Assembly: GCF_000224515.1 (NCBI RefSeq)
Contig: NZ_AGAF01000111.1
Location: 1 to 61,033, forward strand
Source: Desulfosporosinus sp. OT
GTDB taxonomy: Bacteria; Bacillota; Desulfitobacteriia; Desulfitobacteriales; Desulfitobacteriaceae
Direction of reading: 5' to 3'
DNA: 61,033 nt
The notes beneath the pieces were generated by a model. That model was not told the origin of the DNA. It worked only from the letters and a program-made list of their open reading frames with translations, and searched no databases. A program made the translations under genes and the position numbers. Of this stretch, positions 25,712 through 33,758 are shown piece after piece (the stretch's first letter is position 1; each line of letters starts with the position of its first letter).

Positions 25712-27805
25712 TTAGAAATTTATCAACCCCGCAGTTTCAAGAATTAGACTGATGCTTCCATCTCCCAACAGTGTGCACCCGGTCAGTCCCCGAATCTTCT
25801 TAAATCTTCGAATATACTCCGGCAAAGTCTTGACGACGACCTGCTGCTGCCCTAAAAGCTCATCTGCAAAGACACAAAGGGCTTTGTTATCCTGCTCAAC
25901 CATAATGATTATTCCTTCGGCTAAGTTAGTAATGGTTGTCTTAATCTTATACAGCTCATGCAGGCGCAGGATCGGATAGCACTGACCTCTTACCATCATC
26001 ATTTCATTACCGTCTGGGTCGGTGATCATGTCATTTTCCGTTGGTTTGAAGGACTCCATAATGGAGATGATAGGTATGGTATAATGGGAGTTTCCTACTT
26101 TTATATTCATCCCGTCTATGATGGCCAGGGTCAGAGGAATTTTCAACGTGAATACCGTTCCTTTGCCCAGAACACTCTCTATCGAAACTGTACCGCCAAC
26201 AGTCTCAATGTTCTTGGTGACGACATCCATCCCCACACCGCGTCCGGAGAATTCGGAGACACTAGCCTTGGTTGAGAAACCCGGAAGGAATATGAGATTG
26301 AAAATTTCCTTATCCGTCATATCACTTTCAGACTTATAGAGTAAACCATTCTCTCTGGCCTTCTTCAGTATTGCTCCCTTATTCAATCCCTTTCCATCAT
26401 CTTTTATAATAACAAGGACATCACTTCCGGCATTTTTGGCTTCCAAAGTAATGGTTCCACCCTGGGGCTTACCTTTAGCCTGCCTGTCTTCAGAGGGTTC
26501 AATCCCATGGTCAAGAGCATTCCGCACCAGGTGCATCAGCGGATCGGAGATATGTTCGATGATATTTTTGTCAACTTCGGTCTCCTCACCAATAATCTCC
26601 AGGCGCACTTCCTTGCCCAGTTTCTTACCCATATCCCGTACTATCCGATGCATTTTCTGGAAGGTAGCCGAGAGAGGCACCATGCGAATCGCCATGACCA
26701 TGTCTTGCATCTCGCTAGTGATTTTATGTAACTGGCGTGCAGCTTTTTGGAAGTTGTTCAACTCCAGGCCGTTTAAATCAGGGTTCTGGATAACCATGGC
26801 TTCGGCTATCACCATTTCTCCCACTAAATCCATCAGTTGGTCTAATTTAGCCACGCTGACATTGATGATGCTCTGCTGGGTTACCGCAGAATAAATTTCT
26901 TTTTCTTCAGGGTCCTTGGCTACACTGTCTCGATTTGAAGAATCAGAAACTAAGACTCCGCTGTCTTCCAGGGATATTTTTCTTTCTATGTGCTGATTGT
27001 TTAATAGCTCGTTATCTTGCACCTGGTTTAACTGAAGATCCTTTAAATAGATTGTTCGAATCAGAACTCTATGAATTTCTTCCCAGGTGCGATCTGTTTT
27101 TAAAAATAGCGTAAACCCTTGTTCGCCAATAACTCTTGCACTATCCTCATGATCAAGATCCTCCGGAATATGGTAATAATCTTCGACAAAACCCTCCAGA
27201 TCATTAACCACCCCAAAGGCTCGCAGGTTTTCCATTCCACAATCTTGTTCGAAACGAAGGGTTGCTTGAAATGTGTTCTTGAAGGACGCCGTTTCCACAC
27301 TTACTTTATTTATGTAATATTGTTGCTTCCCCGAGGAACGATTTTCATGAGCGACGACTTGATCCACAATATTCGAATCTTCAGGTCTGGAAGCCTGACC
27401 TTTGATCGAGGCTTGAAAGACTCGCAAACGATTAATTAATTCAGAAGCATTGCCGTCCGCTTCATCTCCATTTCTAATCTTATGGATCTCCACTTTGATG
27501 AAATCAAGCCCCTCAAGCACTAAATCTGACAAATCTGTATAGTCAACATTCTGGGGTTTGTCCTCACGCAGGATAAAAAATAGGTCTTCCATAGAATGGG
27601 CCAGGGTTGAGATAGTGTTAAAGAGCATCATTGCTGAGGATCCTTTAATCGTATGCATTATTCGAAAGATCTCATTGATGGCGTCGGAAGCATAAGAGCC
27701 AGACCGTTCATTAGATATGATCAATATTTCCATTTGCTCAATCAGTTGCTCTGATTCAAAAATGAAGAGATCCAGCATAGGTTCATTGACAAACTGGTTC
27801 GACAA
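25712..27805 (-). CDS. cheA: Chemotaxis histidine kinase CheA
   Basis: The 697 residues contain the Hpt domain with phosphoacceptor H51 (IMHTIKGSSAMM), a P2-like linker region, the dimerisation helices near 325-385 (VSVAKLDQLMDLVGEMVIAE), the ATPase domain (LMHLVRNALDHGIE, GRGVGMDVV) and the C-terminal CheW-like domain. It autophosphorylates and feeds CheY and CheB. It lies 32 bases behind the upstream cheY and 53 bases ahead of cheW. Confidence 0.9.
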   Translation of the reverse strand: MSNQFVNEPMLDLFIFESEQLIEQMEILIISNERSGSYASDAINEIFRIMHTIKGSSAMMLFNTISTLAHSMEDLFFILREDKPQNVDYTDLSDLVLEGLDFIKVEIHKIRNGDEADGNASELINRLRVFQASIKGQASRPEDSNIVDQVVAHENRSSGKQQYYINKVSVETASFKNTFQATLRFEQDCGMENLRAFGVVNDLEGFVEDYYHIPEDLDHEDSARVIGEQGFTLFLKTDRTWEEIHRVLIRTIYLKDLQLNQVQDNELLNNQHIERKISLEDSGVLVSDSSNRDSVAKDPEEKEIYSAVTQQSIINVSVAKLDQLMDLVGEMVIAEAMVIQNPDLNGLELNNFQKAARQLHKITSEMQDMVMAIRMVPLSATFQKMHRIVRDMGKKLGKEVRLEIIGEETEVDKNIIEHISDPLMHLVRNALDHGIEPSEDRQAKGKPQGGTITLEAKNAGSDVLVIIKDDGKGLNKGAILKKARENGLLYKSESDMTDKEIFNLIFLPGFSTKASVSEFSGRGVGMDVVTKNIETVGGTVSIESVLGKGTVFTLKIPLTLAIIDGMNIKVGNSHYTIPIISIMESFKPTENDMITDPDGNEMMMVRGQCYPILRLHELYKIKTTITNLAEGIIIMVEQDNKALCVFADELLGQQQVVVKTLPEYIRRFKKIRGLTGCTLLGDGSISLILETAGLINF

Positions 27806-27837
27806 TTCAATCCCCCCCTTCTAACTTGGAGTGTGCT

Positions 27838-28200
27838 TTAAACACCTAACACATTGTAAATTGTTTGATATAAGAACTCTTCTTTAAATGGTTTAACAAT
27901 AAATGTTTTTGCGCCACTACGTATAGCTTCTTTAACCATCCTCTCCTGTCCCATGGACGAGACCATGATCACCTTTGCCTGAGGGTCAAAGGCCTTAATT
28001 TTCTTGAGAGCCTCAACACCCGTCATTTCCGGCATGGTAACATCCATAGTAACAACATCCGGGCGGAATTCTTTATACATTTCAACGCCTATTGCTCCAT
28101 TGGCAGCTTCTCCGACTATTTCAATATCATAATTATTCATGATATTTCGAATGGTAAGCCGCATGAAAGCTGCATCATCCACAATGAGCAATTTCTTCAT
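27838..28200 (-). CDS. cheY: CheY response regulator, first gene of the chemotaxis operon
   Basis: A 120-residue receiver with DD 9-10, D53 (TMDVTMPEMTG) and the VKPF lysine near 103. It is the first gene after the c-di-GMP riboswitch, so its expression should follow c-di-GMP levels. It is a close paralogue of the CheY at 20973. CheY proteins of this subgroup often serve pili or other outputs as well as flagella; no flagellar gene is in the window. Confidence 0.85.
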   Translation of the reverse strand: MKKLLIVDDAAFMRLTIRNIMNNYDIEIVGEAANGAIGVEMYKEFRPDVVTMDVTMPEMTGVEALKKIKAFDPQAKVIMVSSMGQERMVKEAIRSGAKTFIVKPFKEEFLYQTIYNVLGV

Positions 28201-28262
28201 CTGACTCCAACCTCTCCTATCCCGCGTTACTTAGGGCTTTTTAGTCTAAAAGAATAAAGAAA

Positions 28263-28287
28263 TCGCCATCCTAAACAGGCATGGCGA
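28263..28287 (-). terminator. Riboswitch expression platform (intrinsic terminator)
   Basis: On the minus strand TCGCCAT and ATGGCGA close a hairpin with a short inner pairing, followed by TTTCTTTATTCTTTT. It lies between the c-di-GMP aptamer and the cheY start and fits transcriptional control. Confidence 0.6.
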
Positions 28288-28320
28288 CAAAGGCTTTGTT
28301 AATACCAAAGTAATTTATAT

Positions 28321-28400
28321 GGTAACCCGGCTATCTTCACCTTAACATGGAAGACCCATGGCTTTGCGTCCTTGGCTTTCACCAAGTTTGCCTTTATCGT
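28321..28400 (-). promoter_or_regulatory. c-di-GMP-I (GEMM) riboswitch controlling the chemotaxis operon
   Basis: On the minus strand the conserved words appear in order: GGCAAACTTGGTGAAAGCC, AAGGACGCAAAGCCATGGG and AGCCGGGTTACC. These are the P1b stem, the tetraloop and the receptor core of the GEMM-I class. It sits about 120 bases before cheY-cheA and is followed by a terminator. c-di-GMP binding would switch read-through into the chemotaxis operon. Confidence 0.85.
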
Positions 28401-28616
28401 TTTTTATTTAATTATAAATATAGCTATCTCCTTTCATTGATTCTCCAAATTCTCTTTAATTAGGTTAATATACTAAAAGAAAACCTACTAACCTACTTAA
28501 TTCGTTATCTGTTTATCTTGCACCTATGTCGAAAACCACAAAAAAAAGGGCTCTTCCCTATGGAAAACCCCATTAACATTCCAACATGAACGTGGAAAAA
28601 TAACTTAATTTCACTC

Positions 28617-29843
28617 TTAGGCACCCATTTTATAAATATGTAACGCAATGTAAAGATTAAGCAAATGATCGATTCGGCGCAAATCGCACCCACAAACCTG
28701 TTGGACTATTTTCAAACGGTTTCGTAAGGTATTTTCATGAATGTAAAGCGTTCTGGCACATTTCGAAACCTGACAATGGCAATCAAAATAGGTCTGTAGA
28801 GTAGATATAAGGTCAGTTTTCTTCTCATTATCATACAAAAGAAGTGCACCTAGATTCAATTGAAAAAAATCCTGCAATTCTCGAGCAGGTTGAGTAAAAA
28901 CGAATTTGAGAAATCTCATGTCCTCAAAATAACAAATTGTACCCTTCTTAAATACACTACCCAGTTCCAAAGCGACTTTGGCTTCCTGATAACTTTTGTA
29001 AAGATCCGTCACCGTTTCTACCGCGGAACCCACTCCCAACTTAATTTCCGACTTAATTCCGGAACTTTCTAACCGTCTAAAGAACTCACAAAAGAACTTA
29101 TCAAGAAGTTTTCTAGCAATAGGCTTTTTTAAGCGTTCCAAAGAAAGGATCATAATTATTTGATCGTTGATGAGTGCATAAATAGGAATCTGCCGGTTAA
29201 AAAGTCTTGGGCCAAGCTCCCGAGCAATCTTTAGTTTACTTGGGTCCATTTCAACAACAGCGATTACTAAAGGCCCCTGAAACTTCCAACCCCATAAATG
29301 TGCTTTCTCATAGATACTGGTCTTTGATTCAAAATTATTGTACAATACGTCACGAATGAACTCATCCTGATACAGTTCATGCTCATTGCTTTTTTCCCTT
29401 ATACTTTTTAGAGCCAAGGAAAATGCCAGGCTTGCTGACAAAACGGATTCCTTCTTCGAGCCTTCAAGATCCCACGCCTCGACAAATACGATCAAGTAAC
29501 CAAGAACACTACTGTTCACATAAATCGGCAAGAAATAATACTTCAGTATGCGTTCTTCTTCTTCAAATTGACCATGGTGAAGATCAATTTTCGCAAAATC
29601 TCCTAAATCTTGTTTTGGAGGACTCGTTTTAAAATTTACTGCGACAGGAAAAAATTCTCCAACCATAGGTCCTGTGCCGGTTGGATCATGAAAGGCGAGA
29701 ATTCTGTTTACCCCATTGGTTACGATCACCGGACCACCCATTTCCTGTGCCAGCAGCAGCGTCAAATAGGGGATATCCTTTCCTTGTGCCAAACTCGAAA
29801 TTAATCCGTAGAAGAACTTATTTTTTTCGTCCTTCGGATTCAC
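28617..29843 (-). CDS. PucR/CdaR-type transcriptional regulator
   Basis: I prefer the GTG at 29843 (MNPKDEKNKFF) because the frame upstream to 29891 runs through a duplicated piece of the ferredoxin gene. The roughly 408 residues have a GAF-like N-terminal domain, a GGDEF-like central domain (about 185-310) and a C-terminal PucR helix-turn-helix (CARTLYIHENTLRNRLKIVQ). Such regulators respond to metabolites through the N-domain. It follows the molybdoenzyme-ferredoxin pair on the same strand, so it may control it. Confidence 0.75.
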   Translation of the reverse strand: MNPKDEKNKFFYGLISSLAQGKDIPYLTLLLAQEMGGPVIVTNGVNRILAFHDPTGTGPMVGEFFPVAVNFKTSPPKQDLGDFAKIDLHHGQFEEEERILKYYFLPIYVNSSVLGYLIVFVEAWDLEGSKKESVLSASLAFSLALKSIREKSNEHELYQDEFIRDVLYNNFESKTSIYEKAHLWGWKFQGPLVIAVVEMDPSKLKIARELGPRLFNRQIPIYALINDQIIMILSLERLKKPIARKLLDKFFCEFFRRLESSGIKSEIKLGVGSAVETVTDLYKSYQEAKVALELGSVFKKGTICYFEDMRFLKFVFTQPARELQDFFQLNLGALLLYDNEKKTDLISTLQTYFDCHCQVSKCARTLYIHENTLRNRLKIVQQVCGCDLRRIDHLLNLYIALHIYKMGA

Positions 29844-29993
29844 TCTCTTCCGCCCTCTCTTGGAACCCTCCAATCTGTTTACCCATCCCACAGCAACATA
29901 GCGGACCGAAGGTTGAATAACCCGAAATTCTTGGAAGTCCTGGTAAAGTTCGTTTTTTATCTAAATCCATTCTATTAACATGCTCGGGGGCTA
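29841..29993 (-). repeat. Duplicate of the 3' end of the ferredoxin gene
   Basis: This stretch matches 30207-30360 at close to 90% by eye, in the same orientation, with 7 bases missing. It encodes the tail of the ferredoxin, out of register at its end, and supplies the sequence just upstream of the PucR start. Confidence 0.7.
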
Positions 29994-30099
29994 TTCTGGG
30001 TCTCCGATTTTTCTGTCATTATATGTATTATGATCCTAATACTTTGTAATTTCTTATGGATTCGACATGCATTCACCTAGCACCTGTGTTGAAACTTAC

Positions 30100-30139
30100 A
30101 ATTAAAAGAGGTTCTCCATGTGGAAAACCTCTTTTAATT
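30100..30139 (-). terminator. Terminator of the molybdoenzyme-ferredoxin operon
   Basis: AATTAAAAGAGGTT pairs with AACCTCTTTTAATT, with an inner TCCA-TG-TGGA stem. It lies 65 bases past the ferredoxin stop. A diverged version of the same segment lies at 28528-28600 after the PucR gene. Confidence 0.6.
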
Positions 30140-30203
30140 CTGTCACGTAAGTGAAGAACACCTAATCTAGAATAATGTTTCTAACATTAGACTTTTCATG
30201 CTT

Positions 30204-30797
30204 CTACTCTCTTCCACCCTCTCTTGGAACCCTCCTACGAAAAATCTGTTTACCCATCACGACAGCAACATAGCGGACCGAAGGTTGAGTAAGCTCAATT
30301 CTTGGCAGTCCTGGTAACGTTCGTTTTAAGTCTAAATCCATCCTATTAATATGTTCGGCGTCTATAACTTTCAGGGCCTCAACAGGGCAGGCGGCAACAC
30401 AATAGGGGCTTTCATGATCCTCTATATTTCCGTAACACATATCACATTTTATCACTTTCCCGTTCAAAGGGTTAATGATCGGAGCCCCGAAAGAACAACT
30501 GCGTATGCATGTGCCGCAACCCGTGCATTTGGCTTGGTCAAATACAACGATCCCGTTCCTTAGTTTTCGGTATGCGCCCTCCGAACACAGACGAAAACAT
30601 TCAGGGTTTGCACAATGGTGACACGAAGTCGAAATATAGTACTTAATAATTTGCGATGGGCTTGAAAGCTCTACAAGTTCAACCTTACGCAAAAAGACCC
30701 CTGGTGGTAAACCGTGTTGAACTGCACAGGCTATTTGACAAGTTTTACACCCGAGACAACGATTTGGATTAACCAAAAATACTTTTTGGCTAATCAT
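30204..30797 (-). CDS. Four-cluster ferredoxin subunit (DmsB/HycB-like)
   Basis: The 197 residues carry four cysteine sets: CLGCKTCQIAC, CHHCANPECFRLC, CTGCGTCIRSCSFGAP and CDMC...CVAACPVEAL. This is the electron-transfer subunit plan of molybdopterin oxidoreductases. The ATG follows the stop of the catalytic gene directly, so they are translationally coupled. The protein has no signal peptide and no membrane segment. Its basic tail (FRRRVPREGG) is the part duplicated upstream of the PucR gene. Confidence 0.82.
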   Translation of the reverse strand: MISQKVFLVNPNRCLGCKTCQIACAVQHGLPPGVFLRKVELVELSSPSQIIKYYISTSCHHCANPECFRLCSEGAYRKLRNGIVVFDQAKCTGCGTCIRSCSFGAPIINPLNGKVIKCDMCYGNIEDHESPYCVAACPVEALKVIDAEHINRMDLDLKRTLPGLPRIELTQPSVRYVAVVMGKQIFRRRVPREGGRE

Positions 30798-32984
30798 TTA
30801 ATTAACCTTAGATAGATTTACATAACTGTGGTGGAACAAAAATCCTTTTACCCCCATGATAACATCACCCAGATCATTTTCTACTAGAGGAACAAGAGTG
30901 TTCAAGTCATCTCCTCCAGACTCCACTCCAACGTACGCCACGACCACGTCCAGTGGAACACTGGGAGTAAGATAGGCTTCAAAACCGATCTCACCCAACT
31001 GGTTGTAAACCTTTATTTTATCTCCTGTGACGATATTTTTCAATTGGCCGGTTTCTGGATTAATCAAGATAACCAAAGAATTCTCCATGCTCTTTAAACG
31101 CGCCGAATTTCCAAATTGTGAATTGAGCAAAAAGCTGCTTCGCGTACTTATAAGCCGAAAAGGATATACTTTCGAAGATCCTGGCACCGCAGAAAGATTT
31201 AAACGTGGTGGAGTCACTTGAACTTTACTATACTCAAGAGGGAATTCGTACTTGCCTGACGGGGTTAGAAATAGTTTATCCTTCCAAGGCACTGGTGCTA
31301 AATTTACCCGATGATATCGACTGGCAAGCTCAAGGTAATGTTGTATTCCTAACAAGGGATAGAGCTTTTGCATCTCAAGATCTAACCATTCTGCAGCTTC
31401 GCGTTCTACCGGAAAAGTGCTAAAACCAGGTGTCATACGATTCAATATCGCCGCCAATTCTCTCATAATCTGGAAATCATATTTACACTCACCGACAGGC
31501 TCAATTGCTTTTTCATTTATTGCAGTTCCATAGTGCCAGAATGAAATGACAATGTCCTCGGATTCAAACGGAGTTGTGACCGGCAAAAAATAATCGGCAA
31601 ATTGAGCAGTCTGAGTCATAAATAAATCAGCAACCACAATCGTCGGAATTTCTCGTAACGCTTGTTTAACCTTAGCTGAATCCGGATCCTGACTCGCGGG
31701 ATTTCGACCAGCTACCCAGAGCAATTGAATTGCGGGGTCTAGTGTCATGAGCGATGCAAAACGCCCTGTCCCTAGTGTACGATGCTCTAAAAGCTCTTTG
31801 CTATTTTGACTATTCGAAGCCTCTGTAGCTCTTAAATTGGTAAATACGCCTGCGAAATCCCACATATCATAACTATAGTAATGGACATTACCCCCGGCAA
31901 TTCCGATGTTGCCAGTCAGAGCCGGCAGTATATTAATTAGACGGTAATTTTGCCCCCCAGTTGGAGTATGTTGTCCACCAAATCCCAACCAAATGGTAGC
32001 GGGTTTATGTTCCCCATAAACCCGGGCTAGTTCACTGATTTCAGACACTGGTATTCCTGTTCTTGAGGCTAGATCCTTTAAATCCAGTCTTTTAAGTAAA
32101 GAACAAAATTCTGGCCAACCCTTAGTATATTTCTCTAAGAAAGGACGATCAAGGAGATCCTCTTCGAATAATACTTTTGCAATTCCCAAAGCCAAATCTC
32201 CGTCTGTTCCAGGATTAATTTGAAAATATAAATCACTCCTTGCAGCAGTTGCCGTAAAGATCGGGTCAATAACCACGATCATAGCCCCTCTTTCCTGGGC
32301 CTCAAAAACGTAACGCATCTGATGCAGGGAAGTGGCTGCGGGATTTCCACCCCATATCATAATCAATTGAGAGTTAAGCATGTCCTCTGGTGCAGGCTTT
32401 TTACAAGAGCCATAACTTAACATCAAAGCGTCACTTCCGGCTGATTCACAAGGTGAACCGATCATCTTCGTAATTAACCCTATACTGTTAAAAAAGCCTT
32501 CTACACTTCGGTTAAGTATACCCTTAGTGCCCAAAGATTGGTCAAGGCAAACCGGCCATAAATTTCCATGTTCGTGTTTGATGCGTATAATAATCTTTGC
32601 TATTTCTGTCAGGGCCTGTTCCCAGGAAATTCTCTGCCAAGAATTTGTTCCTTTTCCGATTTGTTTCATTGGGTATATGATCCGCTCCGGTGAATAGACA
32701 CGCTCTAATAAAGTATAACCCTTGGCACATAATCTTCCTAAGGTATAGAGGTCATCCGAATCACCTTTGATTTCAGTAAGTATCCCATTTTGTACTTGAG
32801 TTTTTAATCTACAACTCGCCGGACAAACGCCAGAACAGACATTATTATATATCATAGGCATTAATAAATCATTCCTTACTTTGTACTTTCCGTCCGGCTT
32901 GAAGCGGTTGAGAACAGAGCAGACTTCAGCATTATCACTAAGGTTCCGCCCATGATCGTCACCACACTCATTACTTGGACCCAC
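30798..32984 (-). CDS. Molybdopterin oxidoreductase catalytic subunit (DMSO reductase family)
   Basis: The 728 residues in the long frame (GTG at 32984) include a 4Fe-4S motif C50-x3-C54-x3-C58...C86, a likely Mo-ligand Cys at 179 (IGSPCESAG), the WGGNP pterin loop, and the C-terminal MopB domain. An ATG at residue 42 (MPMIYNNVC) with AAGGA ahead is an equally good start. No twin-arginine leader is present, so the enzyme is cytoplasmic, and no membrane subunit follows. The substrate is not readable. Candidates are the assimilatory, hydratase or transhydroxylase-like branches; this is a guess. Confidence 0.75.
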   Translation of the reverse strand: MGPSNECGDDHGRNLSDNAEVCSVLNRFKPDGKYKVRNDLLMPMIYNNVCSGVCPASCRLKTQVQNGILTEIKGDSDDLYTLGRLCAKGYTLLERVYSPERIIYPMKQIGKGTNSWQRISWEQALTEIAKIIIRIKHEHGNLWPVCLDQSLGTKGILNRSVEGFFNSIGLITKMIGSPCESAGSDALMLSYGSCKKPAPEDMLNSQLIMIWGGNPAATSLHQMRYVFEAQERGAMIVVIDPIFTATAARSDLYFQINPGTDGDLALGIAKVLFEEDLLDRPFLEKYTKGWPEFCSLLKRLDLKDLASRTGIPVSEISELARVYGEHKPATIWLGFGGQHTPTGGQNYRLINILPALTGNIGIAGGNVHYYSYDMWDFAGVFTNLRATEASNSQNSKELLEHRTLGTGRFASLMTLDPAIQLLWVAGRNPASQDPDSAKVKQALREIPTIVVADLFMTQTAQFADYFLPVTTPFESEDIVISFWHYGTAINEKAIEPVGECKYDFQIMRELAAILNRMTPGFSTFPVEREAAEWLDLEMQKLYPLLGIQHYLELASRYHRVNLAPVPWKDKLFLTPSGKYEFPLEYSKVQVTPPRLNLSAVPGSSKVYPFRLISTRSSFLLNSQFGNSARLKSMENSLVILINPETGQLKNIVTGDKIKVYNQLGEIGFEAYLTPSVPLDVVVAYVGVESGGDDLNTLVPLVENDLGDVIMGVKGFLFHHSYVNLSKVN

Positions 32985-33067
32985 AGTTTCAAATACTATT
33001 CAATCATCTAAAATTCTCCATGCATAAAGTAGTTCCTCTAATGATTAATATGGAAAATCTCTAACTG

Positions 33068-33174
33068 AAAATTCATCGTGTGCTTTATAGCAAACAGGAT
33101 TTCCACCGCTTCCTGTGAGCCGAATCGGTCCATAATTAGCTTGCTCTTTGCTGATCACCGAATCAGCTATTTTT
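33068..33174 (-). repeat. Direct repeat, copy 1: DUF89-like gene fragment
   Basis: About 85-90% identical by eye to 58978-59082. The minus frame reads IADSVISKEQANYGPI, which resembles the ISKGQ-N core of DUF89/ARMT1-like phosphatases. A one-base insertion relative to copy 2 shifts the frame. Confidence 0.55.
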
Positions 33175-33250
33175 AGGCACGGATGTGATATGCAAACCTG
33201 AATTAAAATGCCTATTCCAAGCTCAGCTTCTATAAAAAGGAGGAAGAACA

Positions 33251-33454
33251 TTGGATAGTAAAAAAGGCATTATTTTTACCGGAGCAGTTATTGGGATACT
33301 GGCAGTTGTCCTGGTTCGTTTTGGTAATCCTGTGAACATGGGCATCTGCATTTCCAAGTCTTATATGGAGGAATTGCCTTTAAAATCACCAATAGAGAAT
33401 ATCGCCTTATCAAAAGTCTCTAAGAGCAAATCTTCCGAAAGGGTAGGATCATGA
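33251..33454 (+). pseudogene. N-terminal fragment of a YedE-type selenium-related membrane protein
   Basis: A strong AAGGAGG before a TTG start opens KKGIIFTGAVIGILAVVLVR and FGNPVNMGICI, the first segment of YedE/YeeE membrane proteins linked to selenium metabolism. After residue 34 the sequence changes abruptly to a polar tail, SKSYMEELPLKS, and stops at 67. The family is about 350 residues, so the rest has been deleted. Confidence 0.55.
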
Positions 33455-33652
33455 GTACAGGCTTAACAGAAAATTATAGATATCTTGTTTATATTCAAAC
33501 TACAGCGTTTCAATTTGTTTCATTAATACCCCCCTTTCATATATTGGTCACATTTAGATAAAAAACATTACACAGTTTAATAAATAAAGGATTACCAGTT
33601 TTTTTATGCCATAGGCGTTGATGGGAGACCAGCATTTACAAAGATTTTTAAA

Positions 33653-33662
33653 CAATATATTG
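33653..33662. promoter_or_regulatory. Operator-like palindrome, site 1
   Basis: CAATATATTG is a perfect 10-bp palindrome. Its centre is 42 bp (four helical turns) from that of site 2, upstream of the BAAT hydrolase. The MarR gene downstream is the likely binding partner. Confidence 0.45.
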
Positions 33663-33693
33663 ACCATTGGCGATTTTCTATGATATATTTTAG

Positions 33694-33705
33694 ACAATAT
33701 ATTGT
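33694..33705. promoter_or_regulatory. Operator-like palindrome, site 2
   Basis: ACAATATATTGT, perfect 12-bp palindrome, 53 bases before the ATG of the hydrolase gene. Together with site 1 it fits a MarR-type twin operator. Confidence 0.5.
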
Positions 33706-33758
33706 TTATATTAAGGTTAAGCAAACCACCTAATTAATGAAAAGGAGAACCAATCATA

